A DNA stretch of 64,000 nucleotides from Roseovarius faecimaris (GCF_009762325.1 NZ_CP034348.1:62001-126000), one strand, 5' to 3'; shown: positions 28,372-37,336, counted from the stretch's first letter. Translations and numbers: made by a program. The notes: generated by a model from the letters alone, not told the origin.

Positions 28372-28479
28372 CTGCTCGATCACGGTGCTGCACCTGCAAA
28401 ATCGCCTTGCGCCTGTCTGCGCAATTTAATACCGAACGAGCCAAGATTTCCGCAATTTCATGACCCGAGAGGAGCGATC

Positions 28480-29436
28480 ATGTCCTTCCGTTTGCAACCG
28501 TCCGCCCCCGCCCGCCCGAACCGCTGTCAGCTTTTCGGACCGGCCTCCAATACCAAACTGTTTGAGAAAATGGCGGCTTCCTCAGCGGATGTGATCAATA
28601 TCGACCTCGAAGACAGCGTTGCGCCAACCGACAAGGACATGGCCCGCGCCAATGCCATCGAGGCGATCAACACAGTCGACTGGGGCAACAAGTACCTGTC
28701 GGTACGCATCAACGGGCTCGACACTGGCTGGTGGTATCGCGACGTGGTGGACCTGCTGGAGCAATGTGGCGACCGGCTCGATCAGATCATGATCCCGAAA
28801 GTCGGTTGTGCGGGCGATATCTACGCCGTCGATGCGCTGGTCACCGCTGTCGAACGTGCCAAGGGCCGAACCAAGCCGATCAGTTTCGAGGTGATTATCG
28901 AATCCGCAGCTGGCATCGCTCATGTGGAAGAAATCGCCGCAGCGTCGCCCCGCATGCAGGCGATGAGCCTCGGGGCTGCGGATTTTGCGGCCTCCATGGG
29001 TATGGCGACCACAGGTATCGGCGGCACGCAGGAGAACTACTACATGCACCGCGCCGGTGAGAAATACTGGTCCGACCCCTGGCACTGGGCTCAAGCCGCT
29101 ATCGTCGCCGCTTGCCGCACGCATGGCCTTTTGCCGGTCGATGGTCCCTTTGGTGATTTCTCCGACGATGAAGGGTTCCGCGCTCAGGCGTTGCGGTCGG
29201 CGACTCTGGGTATGGTTGGCAAATGGGCCATCCATCCCAAACAGATTGCCCTGGCTAACGAGGTGTTCACACCCTCCGACGAAGCCGTGCAGGAGGCCCG
29301 TGAGATCCTCGCCGCAATGGAAGAGGCCAAAGCCCGCGGCGAAGGGGCGACCACCTACAAGGGGCGCCTTGTCGATATCGCTTCGATCAAACAGGCCGAG
29401 GTGATCGTGAAACAGGCCGAGATGATCGCAGGCTGA
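28480..29436 (+). CDS. mcl1: L-malyl-CoA/beta-methylmalyl-CoA lyase
   Basis: A 318-residue CitE-like aldolase, the same length as Rhodobacter Mcl1, that cleaves malyl-CoA to acetyl-CoA and glyoxylate and methylmalyl-CoA to propionyl-CoA and glyoxylate. Conserved blocks: RCQLFGPAS, NIDLEDSVAP (Mg ligand Asp/Glu region), MIPKVGC, FEVIIESAAGI with the metal-binding Glu, and KWAIHPKQI. In this lineage it serves the ethylmalonyl-CoA pathway or glyoxylate-linked assimilation. Start ATG follows GAGAGGAGCGATC. The upstream palindromes may control it. Confidence 0.95.
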   Translation: MSFRLQPSAPARPNRCQLFGPASNTKLFEKMAASSADVINIDLEDSVAPTDKDMARANAIEAINTVDWGNKYLSVRINGLDTGWWYRDVVDLLEQCGDRLDQIMIPKVGCAGDIYAVDALVTAVERAKGRTKPISFEVIIESAAGIAHVEEIAAASPRMQAMSLGAADFAASMGMATTGIGGTQENYYMHRAGEKYWSDPWHWAQAAIVAACRTHGLLPVDGPFGDFSDDEGFRAQALRSATLGMVGKWAIHPKQIALANEVFTPSDEAVQEAREILAAMEEAKARGEGATTYKGRLVDIASIKQAEVIVKQAEMIAG

Positions 29437-29443
29437 TCCAGGC

Positions 29444-29472
29444 GGTAGGGTGGGGGTTCACCCCACCTTACC
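29444..29472. terminator. Hairpin between convergent mcl1 and the bicupin gene
   Basis: Twelve-bp stem (GGTAGGGTGGGG with CCCCACCTTACC, one G-T pair) and a 5-base loop GTTCA, immediately after mcl1 and 2 bases from the bicupin stop. Serves either strand; no T-run. Confidence 0.6.
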
Positions 29473-29474
29473 TC

Positions 29475-30134
29475 TCATGATTGCGGCAAGTGCCCGGTCT
29501 TCATCCACAAAAGACATCCCTCGTTCGAGCGAGGCGCATGCGATGACCCGTCTGGATTGCGCAACCATGTGCCAGTCGGATAGTGGCCATGCTCATCCTC
29601 AAAGCCCCCCTCGAGCACAAAAATTTCTTCGCCCCCCACATGCGTGTGCGGGGTGGCCACCGTGCCTGGCTGAAAACGCAGCATCCGGACATATTCCTCA
29701 CCGTGCCGGTGCAGCGGAAGGACCGTCAACCCGTCTACCCCGGTTGGCTCAAAACCGGCATCGCGCGTGCTTACGCTGAACTGCGCGCTGTCGTCGGCTG
29801 CGAACTGGTGCAGCTTCACCAGAATTGTGCACCCCTCCCTGGTGTGCGGCTTGTGTGATGTGCCAATCGGGTTGCGCACATAGGAACCGGCCGGAAAGTC
29901 CCCGCTTTCATCCGAGAAAACCCCGTCGAGCACCAGAAACTCCTCTCCTCCGCCATGTTCATGCGCGTCAAAGTACGAATCCGGCGCGAAACGGACGATG
30001 GTGGTTGCTCGCGCCACCTCCTCACCGATCCGGTCGAGCATCATCCGTTCCACACCGGCGGCGGGGGAGGCGACCCAATCATACTCGTCCGGATGCACCA
30101 CCACACGCTTGCTGAAATCCGCATTAAGCCTCAT
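29475..30134 (-). CDS. Bicupin protein with two ChrR-like cupin repeats
   Basis: A 219-residue cytoplasmic protein made of two similar cupin domains. Repeat 1 holds HEHGGGEEFLVLDGVFSDESG; repeat 2 holds HTHVGGEEIFVLEGGFEDEHG, each with the HxHxxxEE metal-binding motif and the following FPAGSYVRNP / YPTGTWLRNP turn. ChrR-type cupins bind zinc or other metals and can act as sensors or dioxygenase-like enzymes; here there is no anti-sigma helical part. It overlaps the TetR regulator by 4 bases, so the two form one self-regulated unit. Confidence 0.88.
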   Translation of the reverse strand: MRLNADFSKRVVVHPDEYDWVASPAAGVERMMLDRIGEEVARATTIVRFAPDSYFDAHEHGGGEEFLVLDGVFSDESGDFPAGSYVRNPIGTSHKPHTREGCTILVKLHQFAADDSAQFSVSTRDAGFEPTGVDGLTVLPLHRHGEEYVRMLRFQPGTVATPHTHVGGEEIFVLEGGFEDEHGHYPTGTWLRNPDGSSHAPRSNEGCLLWMKTGHLPQS

Positions 30135-30703
30135 CTCGGGTCTCCTGTCATCCGTTGTTTCAATGCCTCAGTGGCCGCATCATAAGGGGCAAGCCGTCCC
30201 GCCGCGCGCGCTATGATCTGCGCGCCTTCCAGAAGCGCCAGGCAAGCGGCCGCCTCTGCTTTCGGGTCGCTGATCCCACGCATCGACTTATCCTGACGCG
30301 CCCGCTCAAAGGCGTTCTCAAGCCAGTTCAGGGTCTGTTGGTGGAACCGCTCCAGAATTGCCTTAACCTCGACTGACAGATGCTCTCGACCGACCGCGAA
30401 GGCCACGCAGAGACACAGCTGCCGCCCGTCGTTCAACGCGGCTCGGTACAAGGACACGAGCGAGGCGATCGCCGCGCCCCCGCTGCCCGCATTCATCGCG
30501 ATGTTCCCGCGCTGCCGTTCCAATTTGGCCGCGTACAGATCAAGCAGAGCCAGGGCCAGATCCGCTTTCCTGGGAAAATGATAGTGGATGCTGGCGGTTT
30601 TGATTCCGATCTCTTCGGCCAGCGCACCAAAACTTACCGCGTCATAGCCATGTTGGCGCATCAGGCGTTCCGCCGAGGTTAGGAGGGCGCGTTTCGTGTC
30701 CAT
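30131..30703 (-). CDS. TetR/AcrR family regulator
   Basis: A 190-residue regulator. The N-terminal HTH (residues about 8-50) includes MRQHGYDAVSFGALAEEIGI and KTASIHYHFPRKADLALALL, the TetR signature. The C-terminal ligand domain has LCLCVAFAVGREHL, with two Cys (VGREHLS context) reminiscent of thiol- or electrophile-sensing relatives. It is followed, with ATGA overlap, by the bicupin. A palindrome 3 bp upstream of its start codon is the likely autoregulatory site. Confidence 0.92.
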   Translation of the reverse strand: MDTKRALLTSAERLMRQHGYDAVSFGALAEEIGIKTASIHYHFPRKADLALALLDLYAAKLERQRGNIAMNAGSGGAAIASLVSLYRAALNDGRQLCLCVAFAVGREHLSVEVKAILERFHQQTLNWLENAFERARQDKSMRGISDPKAEAAACLALLEGAQIIARAAGRLAPYDAATEALKQRMTGDPR

Positions 30704-30705
30704 AT

Positions 30706-30723
30706 CTACCTACTACTAGGTAG
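30706..30723. promoter_or_regulatory. Likely TetR operator
   Basis: CTACCTA-CTAC-TAGGTAG, 7-bp perfect arms, just upstream of the TetR start codon. Occupancy would block the TetR-bicupin transcript. Confidence 0.6.
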
Positions 30724-30761
30724 GCAACTGATTGCACAAGCCCCAAACCCGATTGCGAGCA

Positions 30762-31400
30762 TCACAAATCCGTGCTCAACCTTCTGATCAGTGCGATGGC
30801 CCGGCGCACAGATGTCACCGCTGTCCCGATCGTCAGGATCCAGAGGGCCGCGATCAGTACCGTCAGACCAGACATACCGATAAACGGGACCAAAACAGCC
30901 AATACCGCCGCGGCGGTAACAACTGCCATACGCTGCGGCTTTGCCATCGGGCCGCTGAAATCATTCACGCCGTCCGTGGCGCGCCCCAACTCCCGCACAT
31001 AGGCCGTGCCGATGGCCATCGCGGCGGCGGCCCATCCGAGTGCGGGCAGGCCAACGCCATAGCCAAGCCCCGCCAGTATCAACAGGTCCGAAACCCGGTC
31101 CGGCGCTTCGTTCCAGAAGGCACCGTCTGGTTCGCCCTTTCCGGCCTCGACCGCGACCAGCCCGTCAAAGAGGTTGCACAACAGCCTGATCTGACACCCC
31201 AGAGCGCCCAGAAGAAGCAGTATCACGAAAAGCGGTCCCTGCGCCTGCGCTCCAAGGTAAAACGCTGCGCCGGCTACCGCCGCCGCCACCATGCTGGCAA
31301 TGGAGATCTGATTTGGAGTGACATCGCTTGCAGCAAGCCATCTGGTCAGCATACGGGCCCAGCCCGTCTCACGGCTGGCCAGGGGGCGTCGGTTGGTCAT
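30762..31400 (-). CDS. CDP-alcohol phosphatidyltransferase-like membrane protein
   Basis: A 212-residue membrane protein with about six hydrophobic helices. It keeps part of the CDP-alcohol phosphotransferase signature but in altered form: NLFDGLVAVEAGKGEPDGAFWNEAPDRVSD (split here as NLFDGLVAVEAGKGEPD and GAFWNEAPDRVSD), where the usual D..DG..AR has N and AV, and the G to D spacing is longer. It is third in an operon after plsC and cdsA, so it probably makes or modifies a phospholipid head group from the CDP-diacylglycerol supplied by CdsA. The alcohol is unknown. Confidence 0.78.
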   Translation of the reverse strand: MTNRRPLASRETGWARMLTRWLAASDVTPNQISIASMVAAAVAGAAFYLGAQAQGPLFVILLLLGALGCQIRLLCNLFDGLVAVEAGKGEPDGAFWNEAPDRVSDLLILAGLGYGVGLPALGWAAAAMAIGTAYVRELGRATDGVNDFSGPMAKPQRMAVVTAAAVLAVLVPFIGMSGLTVLIAALWILTIGTAVTSVRRAIALIRRLSTDL

Positions 31401-31449
31401 GTGGTGCTGCTCCTTACGTTACCGCTGTTGTCTGCCATGCGCGCGGCAC

Positions 31450-32394
31450 TCAGACAGCCCAATAGAATCTTATCAGGTGGAAAAAGACAGGGGCCGCGAA
31501 AATCAGCGAATCCAGCCGGTCGATGAACCCACCATGCCCCGCGATCGTTGCGCCCCAGTCCTTTACGCCCCGATCGCGTTTCACCGCTGACAGTACAAGC
31601 CCTCCGAAAAAGCCCATAAGTGCGATCAAAAGCGCCATGAGCCCGGCCTGCCAGAATTCGAACGGGGTGATCCACCAGAGACAGGCCCCGAGTATGGTGG
31701 CCGATCCGACGCCGCCCAAAAAGCCCTCGACTGTTTTCGAGGGTGAAAGGCGTGGCGCAATCTTGTGCCGGCCAAAGAGTTTGCCCCAGATGTATTGCAA
31801 TACATCGCTTGCCTGCACCACGATCACCAGAAAAGCGATCAGCAGAATGGTGTGCCCTTCGAAGCCGGGAATGTCGAGGCTGAGCAGGGCCGGGATGTGC
31901 GAGACGCAATAGATTGCGATCATCGCCGCCCACTGCACCTCGGCGACACGGATGAGGAAGTTATCGGTCTCGCCGCGCAGGGCGCTGAGGATGGGCATTC
32001 CGAGGAAGACATAGACCGGGATGAAGATCGACGAAAACCCGTACCAGTCTGTCCAGACGGACCAGAATTGCAGCGGCAGCGCGATATAGAAAAGCGCTGC
32101 CAGCATCCAGGTGTCAGCCCGCCGGGCGTTGGTCAGTGTCACGAACTCGCGCAGCGCCGCGAAGGAGCAGATCGCAAAGAGGACCACCACACCCGACCGC
32201 CCCCACCAGAAGGCGAGGGCCAGCACGGCCGCCATCACCCACCAGGCATTGATGCGCGAGACGAGGTTTTCGATGAGAGGATCATCCGCCCCTTTCTTCT
32301 GTGCCAGAAGCCCCGCCACGGCCGACGCGGTGATCAGGACCGCCAGTACCATGATACCCAGAACGACCAGCGCGGTATCGTAACCAAAGATCAC
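31450..32394 (-). CDS. cdsA: Phosphatidate cytidylyltransferase
   Basis: CTP + phosphatidate -> CDP-diacylglycerol in the inner membrane. 314 residues from a GTG start that overlaps the plsC stop (GTGA); the in-frame extension upstream lies within plsC. About eight hydrophobic helices. The signature regions are SPSKTVEGFLGG and KRDRGVKDWGATIAGHGGFIDRLDS (given here in part: KDWGATIAGHGGFIDRLDS). A second, housekeeping cdsA may exist elsewhere, since this copy is in a plsC-cdsA-CDP-alcohol transferase operon rather than with rseP or dxr. Confidence 0.93.
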   Translation of the reverse strand: MIFGYDTALVVLGIMVLAVLITASAVAGLLAQKKGADDPLIENLVSRINAWWVMAAVLALAFWWGRSGVVVLFAICSFAALREFVTLTNARRADTWMLAALFYIALPLQFWSVWTDWYGFSSIFIPVYVFLGMPILSALRGETDNFLIRVAEVQWAAMIAIYCVSHIPALLSLDIPGFEGHTILLIAFLVIVVQASDVLQYIWGKLFGRHKIAPRLSPSKTVEGFLGGVGSATILGACLWWITPFEFWQAGLMALLIALMGFFGGLVLSAVKRDRGVKDWGATIAGHGGFIDRLDSLIFAAPVFFHLIRFYWAV

Positions 32395-33023
32395 GCCCTG
32401 CCCTCCTCGGAATGAAGGGCCAGTACCATCGTTTCGGCCCTGCGCAGGAAGGCGTCTTTGCTTTCGCCTTTCTCCAAACTCATCGCCGCGCCAAACTTGA
32501 CCGTGCATATGTAGGGCACCGGGATCACCTCGCCCTTGGGCAGGACCCGGTTGAGGTTTTCGATCCAGGCCGGGATCAGCGGGATATCCGGCCGCTGCTC
32601 GGCCAGGTGGAAGATGCCCGGCTTGAAGGGCAGCAGCAGGTCATCACCGCTGTTACGCGTCCCTTCCGGGAAGATGATCAGTGAAGAGCCTTCGTCAAGC
32701 GCCTCGACCATCTGCTCAATCGGGTCTTGCGTGCGAGTTTCGGGGTTGCGGTCGATCAACACCGCGTTGATCACATGGGTGCCGATGAACCGCCGCACGG
32801 GGCTTGTCAGCCAATAATCCGCCGCCGCCACGGGACGTGTCCGCCATCTGAGGGCACCGAGTACGGTCCAAATCAGGATGAAATCGCCATTGCTGGTGTG
32901 ATTGGCGAAATAGATCGCCTGCCGTCGATCTGGCGCACCCCCGGGCCAGAATCCCTGTACAGCTGTGATCAGCCGGGAAAATCCTATGATCGCTAAGGCT
33001 GTAACGCGCGCAACAATGGGCAT
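32391..33023 (-). CDS. plsC: 1-acyl-glycerol-3-phosphate acyltransferase (PlsC family)
   Basis: A 210-residue acyltransferase with the NHTSNGDF (HX4D) catalytic motif near residue 41 and FPEGTRNSGD near 118, plus an N-terminal hydrophobic anchor. It would acylate lysophosphatidate to phosphatidate, the substrate of the next gene. It is first in a three-gene lipid operon; 122 bp separate it from the upstream cupin gene. Confidence 0.9.
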   Translation of the reverse strand: MPIVARVTALAIIGFSRLITAVQGFWPGGAPDRRQAIYFANHTSNGDFILIWTVLGALRWRTRPVAAADYWLTSPVRRFIGTHVINAVLIDRNPETRTQDPIEQMVEALDEGSSLIIFPEGTRNSGDDLLLPFKPGIFHLAEQRPDIPLIPAWIENLNRVLPKGEVIPVPYICTVKFGAAMSLEKGESKDAFLRRAETMVLALHSEEGRA

Positions 33024-33145
33024 GGACGCTCCCCTCTCTGTCTCAAGAGAGCGCCGGCCCGCCGCAAAGGCAAGTCAGGAAAGACATACCTGCCGGAACC
33101 GCTTTGTTGAGCAACCTTTCGCCCGTTTGCTGAACGCGCGTTTTG

Positions 33146-33493
33146 TCACTTCACGATCACATAGACCTTGCGTACCGTCTCTTCGATGTCCCAGCGCCCG
33201 GTCCAGCCCTTTGGCAAGGTCACTACGGACCCCGCCGAGATCGCTGTCTCGCGCCCATCGGCATCGGTGATCACGCCGCGCCCACTCAGGATGGTGGCCA
33301 CTTCACAGTCAGGCCGATCCACCACCGGCCATCCGCCAGGCGCGCATTCCCACACGCCCACCGCAATGCCGCCCTGGTTGCTCAACTCCGCCACGCTGAC
33401 CTGTGGGTCGCCCCGGTCCGCGCCCGCCCTCTGGCCTGCCGGGCTAAGCTCCATATCCGCCGCGCCGATGATGCTTGGAATTTCAGTATTCAT
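33146..33493 (-). CDS. Small cupin protein (Cupin_3 type)
   Basis: A 115-residue single-domain cupin of the type first described with ureidoglycine aminohydrolase: GVWECAPGGWPVVDRPDCEVATILSGRGVITDADG, then SAGSVVTLPKGWTGRWDIEETVRKVYVI (quoted in part). The fold is a small beta barrel; relatives bind metal or sugars and many have no known function. It lacks the full HxH...E set, so catalysis is doubtful. It lies 122 bp before plsC on the same strand and may be independent. Confidence 0.82.
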   Translation of the reverse strand: MNTEIPSIIGAADMELSPAGQRAGADRGDPQVSVAELSNQGGIAVGVWECAPGGWPVVDRPDCEVATILSGRGVITDADGRETAISAGSVVTLPKGWTGRWDIEETVRKVYVIVK

Positions 33494-33648
33494 ATTGCTT
33501 CCCCTATTTCTTCGCGAACCTTAGGGGCAACGCGCCACAAGGATCAAACAGAACCCTGCCTTCATCCGCTAAAAATACCCGGAAACCTAAAGCGCAATCA
33601 AAAGCGCGCCCCGAAGCCCGGAGCGCGCATTGACCGAAAAATGAAGCC

Positions 33649-34320
33649 TCAGCCCTGTGCGGTGGGCAGGATCACGATTTCCACACGCCGGTTTTGCGCC
33701 CGGCCTTCCGGCGTGAGGTTGGACGCCACCGGCTGATCCTCTCCGCGGCCGAAGGTCTGGATACGCTCAAACGCCACGCCTCCGTTCATCAGCACATCGG
33801 CCACCGCATTGGCGCGGCGTTCAGAAAGTTGCTGGTTATAGCCTGCCTCACCGGTGTTGTCGGTGTGCCCCACCACCTGCACGGTGGAATTGGGATAGCG
33901 TTGCAGATTTTGCGCGACGGTCAGGATATCTGTGCGCAGCGCGGGCTGCACGGTATAGCTGTCCACCGCAAAGAGAACATCCTGCGGCATCGACACGATC
34001 AGACGGTCACCGGTGTTGGTGATGCCGATATTCTGGCTGTTGAGTTGTTGGCGCAGCTCTGCTTCCTGACGGTCCAGCATATTGCCGATGGCCGCGCCGC
34101 CAATGGCGCCGACCGCACCACCGACCAGCGCGCCCTTGGCCTTGTCGTCGCTGACCAGCGCACCGGTTACCGCGCCCACGATCCCGCCTGCAATCGCGCC
34201 GGTCTGGGTCTTCTGGTAGCCATTGTTGTCCACACCCACCATCGCAGGGTCGGTGCAGCCCGCCAGCGCAATCAAAGCGATGCCGGACAGAATCTTAACA
34301 GGGGATTTCACTCGGGTCAT
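33649..34320 (-). CDS. OmpA-family lipoprotein (YiaD-like)
   Basis: A 223-residue outer-membrane lipoprotein: signal peptide with lipobox LAGC (Cys about 22), a glycine-zipper segment (GAIAGGIVGAVTGALVS... GGAVGAIGGAAIG) that can insert in membrane, and a C-terminal OmpA peptidoglycan-binding domain (about 115-218) with VVGHTDNTGEAGYNQQLSERRA and GRGEDQPVASN. It links outer membrane and cell wall. Start MTRVKSPVKIL immediately precedes the signal. It appears monocistronic. Confidence 0.93.
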   Translation of the reverse strand: MTRVKSPVKILSGIALIALAGCTDPAMVGVDNNGYQKTQTGAIAGGIVGAVTGALVSDDKAKGALVGGAVGAIGGAAIGNMLDRQEAELRQQLNSQNIGITNTGDRLIVSMPQDVLFAVDSYTVQPALRTDILTVAQNLQRYPNSTVQVVGHTDNTGEAGYNQQLSERRANAVADVLMNGGVAFERIQTFGRGEDQPVASNLTPEGRAQNRRVEIVILPTAQG

Positions 34321-34440
34321 ATCTCTCGTGCCTCAAAGTTGCTGCCCGATTGATCGGGTCTGAGGCGATGATATGCAATAACACAGGCTTTCCCAAGCCA
34401 TTTCCGGGGGGAATTCGGCGGGGATTTGCGCAAATCCCGC

Positions 34441-35262
34441 TTAATCCGCGTTGGCATACCAATCGTCAATGATCCGAACCGCTTCCTCGGCCGTTTCGAC
34501 GAAACGGAAGAGGTCCAGGTCCTCGGGGCTGATCGTGCCGGCCTCGGACAGGGCTTCCCAGTTGATGATCGAGCGCCAGAATTTTTCGCCAAAGAGCAGG
34601 AACGGCACCTTGTTCATACGGTCGGTCTGAATGAGCGTGAGCGACTCGAACATTTCGTCAAGCGTGCCAAAGCCGCCGGGAAAACAACAGATTGCCTTGG
34701 CGCGCATCAGGAAATGCATCTTGCGAATGGCGAAATAGTGGAAGTTGAAGCACAGGCCCGGCGTTACGTATTCGTTGGGCGCCTGTTCGTGCGGCAGCAC
34801 GATGTTGAGGCCGATGGAGTTGCCCCCCGCGTCCGCGGCCCCCCGGTTGCCCGCTTCCATCACGCCGGGCCCGCCGCCAGTGGCAACGACATATTCCTTG
34901 CCATATGTGGCCATGGACTTGTCGGTCATCAGCCGGGCGAATTCGCGCGCCTCGTCGTAATAGGATGACAGCTCTGCCAGCGTTTCAGTGCGCGCACTGT
35001 CTTTCTTCGCGGGCTCTGGAATACGCGCACCGCCAAAAAGCACGACGGTACTCTCGATACCGCGTTCATTGAGGATCATTTCGGGCTTCAGTAACTCAAG
35101 CTGAAGCCGTACCGGGCGCAGCTCCTCGCGGCACATGAAATCAGGGTCGTTGAAGGCCAACCTGTAAGCAGGTGCACGGGTCTGCGGTGTATCGGGTACC
35201 TGTTCAGCGGTGCGTCGATCCGTGCCGGAATCACGGAACTGGCTATGGCGTTCGTCATTCAT
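34441..35262 (-). CDS. LOG/TIGR00730 family Rossmann-fold protein
   Basis: A 273-residue protein of the lysine-decarboxylase-like (LOG) family, whose better-known members are cytokinin riboside 5'-monophosphate phosphoribohydrolases acting on nucleotides. The motifs VVATGGGPGVMEAGNRGA and CFPGGFGTLDEMFE (PGGxGTxxE) are intact. The N-terminal ~45 residues are an extra, charged extension seen in the longer bacterial subfamily. It is divergent to the threonine dehydratase-like gene by 85 bp. Confidence 0.9.
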   Translation of the reverse strand: MNDERHSQFRDSGTDRRTAEQVPDTPQTRAPAYRLAFNDPDFMCREELRPVRLQLELLKPEMILNERGIESTVVLFGGARIPEPAKKDSARTETLAELSSYYDEAREFARLMTDKSMATYGKEYVVATGGGPGVMEAGNRGAADAGGNSIGLNIVLPHEQAPNEYVTPGLCFNFHYFAIRKMHFLMRAKAICCFPGGFGTLDEMFESLTLIQTDRMNKVPFLLFGEKFWRSIINWEALSEAGTISPEDLDLFRFVETAEEAVRIIDDWYANAD

Positions 35263-35347
35263 TTGAAAATCGTACCCTTATATTGGACCCTGTCGCCTCA
35301 TGGGTATAGGGATTGTCGGGACTTGGCCAGACAAAGGGATGTGAGAC

Positions 35348-36283
35348 ATGAAGTGGCGCGATCAGATCAAAGCCGCCTCCGCTCGGATCGCGGGCCATGT
35401 GCGCCGGACGCCAGTCATGATCGCAGACCTTTCGGGCCGCCCGGTCGCGCTCAAGCTGGAGCATGTGCAACACACCGGGAGCTTCAAGGCGCGTGGTGCA
35501 TTCAACACGCTCTTGTCTGAAGAGGTGCCTGCCGCCGGGCTGGTGGCAGCCTCGGGTGGCAATCACGGCGCTGCGGTTGCCCATGCCGCCCGGAGCCTTG
35601 GCCACGGCGCGCGCATTTTCGTGCCCGAGATCGCAGGCCCCGCCAAGATCGCGCTTATCGAACGCACAGGGGCCACGCTGGAGGTGGTTCCAGGCGCCTA
35701 TGCCAATGCACTGGCGGCCGCACAGGCCTTTGAAGCCCAGACCGGCGCGATGCAGGTCCATGCCTATGACGCACCCGCCACCGTGGCGGGTCAGGGCACG
35801 CTCATGGCCGAATGGGAAGATCAGGGCCTTGAGGCGGACACCGTCCTGATTGCCGTTGGCGGTGGCGGGCTGATCGCGGGGGCTCTGGCCTGGCTTCAGG
35901 GGCGGCGCAAGGTGGTGGCGGTGGAGCCTAAAACCTGCGCGGCGCTGCATGCCGCACTGGCCGCAGGAGAGCCGGTCGATGTCGACGTCTCGGGAGTTGC
36001 CGCAAACGCGCTGGGCGCTCGGCGGATCGGGAGCATCTGCTTTGACCTGGCCAAGGCGCAGGGCGTCGAAACGGTTCTGGTTTCGGATCAGTCGATTATC
36101 GAAGCACAGGGCCTGTTCTGGCGCGAGATGCGCCAACTGGTGGAGCCTGCCGGTGCCGCTGCCCTCGCCGCGCTCATCGGTGGTGCCTATCGGCCGGAAC
36201 CCGGAGAGCGTGTTGCGGTCCTGATCTGCGGTGGCAATATCGCGCCTGACCCTCTCCAGCATCAGATCATGCCCGGGTCATGA
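35348..36283 (+). CDS. Threonine/serine dehydratase-like PLP enzyme
   Basis: A 311-residue fold-type II PLP enzyme. The Schiff-base Lys is in HTGSFKARGAFNT; the phosphate-binding loop is AVGGGGLIAG; ASGGNHGAAVA binds the substrate carboxylate. There is no ACT regulatory domain, so it is the short catabolic type (serine/threonine dehydratase or serine racemase-like). Position near LOG and Sua5 gives no pathway hint. Start ATG follows GGGATGTGAGAC. Confidence 0.88.
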   Translation: MKWRDQIKAASARIAGHVRRTPVMIADLSGRPVALKLEHVQHTGSFKARGAFNTLLSEEVPAAGLVAASGGNHGAAVAHAARSLGHGARIFVPEIAGPAKIALIERTGATLEVVPGAYANALAAAQAFEAQTGAMQVHAYDAPATVAGQGTLMAEWEDQGLEADTVLIAVGGGGLIAGALAWLQGRRKVVAVEPKTCAALHAALAAGEPVDVDVSGVAANALGARRIGSICFDLAKAQGVETVLVSDQSIIEAQGLFWREMRQLVEPAGAAALAALIGGAYRPEPGERVAVLICGGNIAPDPLQHQIMPGS

Positions 36284-36318
36284 CGTATTCCAATTGAGCG
36301 CCTTCGGCGCGCCCTTTC

Positions 36319-36353
36319 TCTTCTTGTTGATCAAAATACTCCAAACCGGCCGG
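36319..36353 (-). repeat. Intergenic repeat copy
   Basis: Minus strand: CCGGCCGGTTTGGAGTATTTT, shortened to CGGTTTGGAGTATTTT, then GATCAACAAGAAGAG. Located between convergent threonine dehydratase and Sua5 genes and similar to the copies at 25825 and 60652. Confidence 0.45.
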
Positions 36354-36391
36354 TGCCACATGATTTAAGGAGGATCGCGGGAAGGGCGCGG

Positions 36392-37336
36392 TCAGGTCCG
36401 GGGCGCTGCGGCCCGCCGCAACCGATCATTGATCGCACGACCCAGCCCTGTTTCGGGTATGGGGGAAACGGCAATCGGTGCCGCGCGTTTGTCCAGTGTG
36501 TGCAATGCGCCGAATAGATTTGCCGCCGCTTCCACCAGATCGCCCGCGCGGCTGAGATTGAGATCGCACTCCACCGGCCCGAAGCCCAGCAGCACCTCGC
36601 CCTCACGCGCGGCTTGCGCGTTCAGCCGCACCGGCGCGCCGGGCGCGTAATGCGAGGCCATTTGTCCCGGAGCCGTGAGCGTGTCGTCATTACCATGTAC
36701 AACCAAGGGCGCGCCCAGTGCCTGCTCCAGAGCCTCCAGCGGCAAGCCCCCGGGGCGCAGAAGAACAGGCTGCTCCCAAAGACCCACAATCGTCGATTCA
36801 ACGCCTACGTCACAGGCCCCGCCATCCACAATCGCCTCAATCCGCCCGCCAAGCCCGGTCTGCACATGCGCAGCCGTGGTTGGGCTGATCCGTCCCGAAG
36901 GGTTGGCTGAAGGGGCGGCCACGGGGCCCGCGAACCGCTTCAGCAAGGCCCGCGCCACTGGATGTGCGGGCGCCCGGACGGCCAGCGTCGGCAACTCGGC
37001 GGTCACCAGCGGCGACAGGCCATGCCCGTCGCGCAGCGGCAGCACGAGCGTCAAGGGGCCTGGCCAAAAAGCGGCTGCAAGCCGGTCCGCCGCATCAGAC
37101 CACTGTACCAGTGCCTTTGCCGCGGTCACGCCCGGCACATGCACGATCAGAGGATTGAATCTGGGTCGCCCCTTGGCCTCGAAAATGCGCGCCACCGCGT
37201 TGTCGCTGCGCGCGTCGCCGCCCAGACCATAGACCGTCTCGGTCGGAAACGCGACAAGCCCGCCCGCGTGCCAGATCTCTGCCGCGCGCGACAGACCGGC
37301 CGCATCCGCTTGAAGCATTTCTGTAGCAATTGGCAT
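36392..37336 (-). CDS. tsaC: Threonylcarbamoyl-AMP synthase (Sua5 type)
   Basis: Makes threonylcarbamoyl-AMP for the t6A37 modification of ANN-decoding tRNAs. 314 residues, the long Sua5 form: YrdC domain (about 10-195) with FPTETVYGLGGDA, KGRPRFNPLIVH and APSANPSGRISPT, followed by the C-terminal Sua5 domain (about 210-310) after APGQMASHYAPG. It is convergent with the dehydratase-like gene and divergent from the acyl-CoA dehydrogenase operon. Confidence 0.95.
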   Translation of the reverse strand: MPIATEMLQADAAGLSRAAEIWHAGGLVAFPTETVYGLGGDARSDNAVARIFEAKGRPRFNPLIVHVPGVTAAKALVQWSDAADRLAAAFWPGPLTLVLPLRDGHGLSPLVTAELPTLAVRAPAHPVARALLKRFAGPVAAPSANPSGRISPTTAAHVQTGLGGRIEAIVDGGACDVGVESTIVGLWEQPVLLRPGGLPLEALEQALGAPLVVHGNDDTLTAPGQMASHYAPGAPVRLNAQAAREGEVLLGFGPVECDLNLSRAGDLVEAAANLFGALHTLDKRAAPIAVSPIPETGLGRAINDRLRRAAAPRT

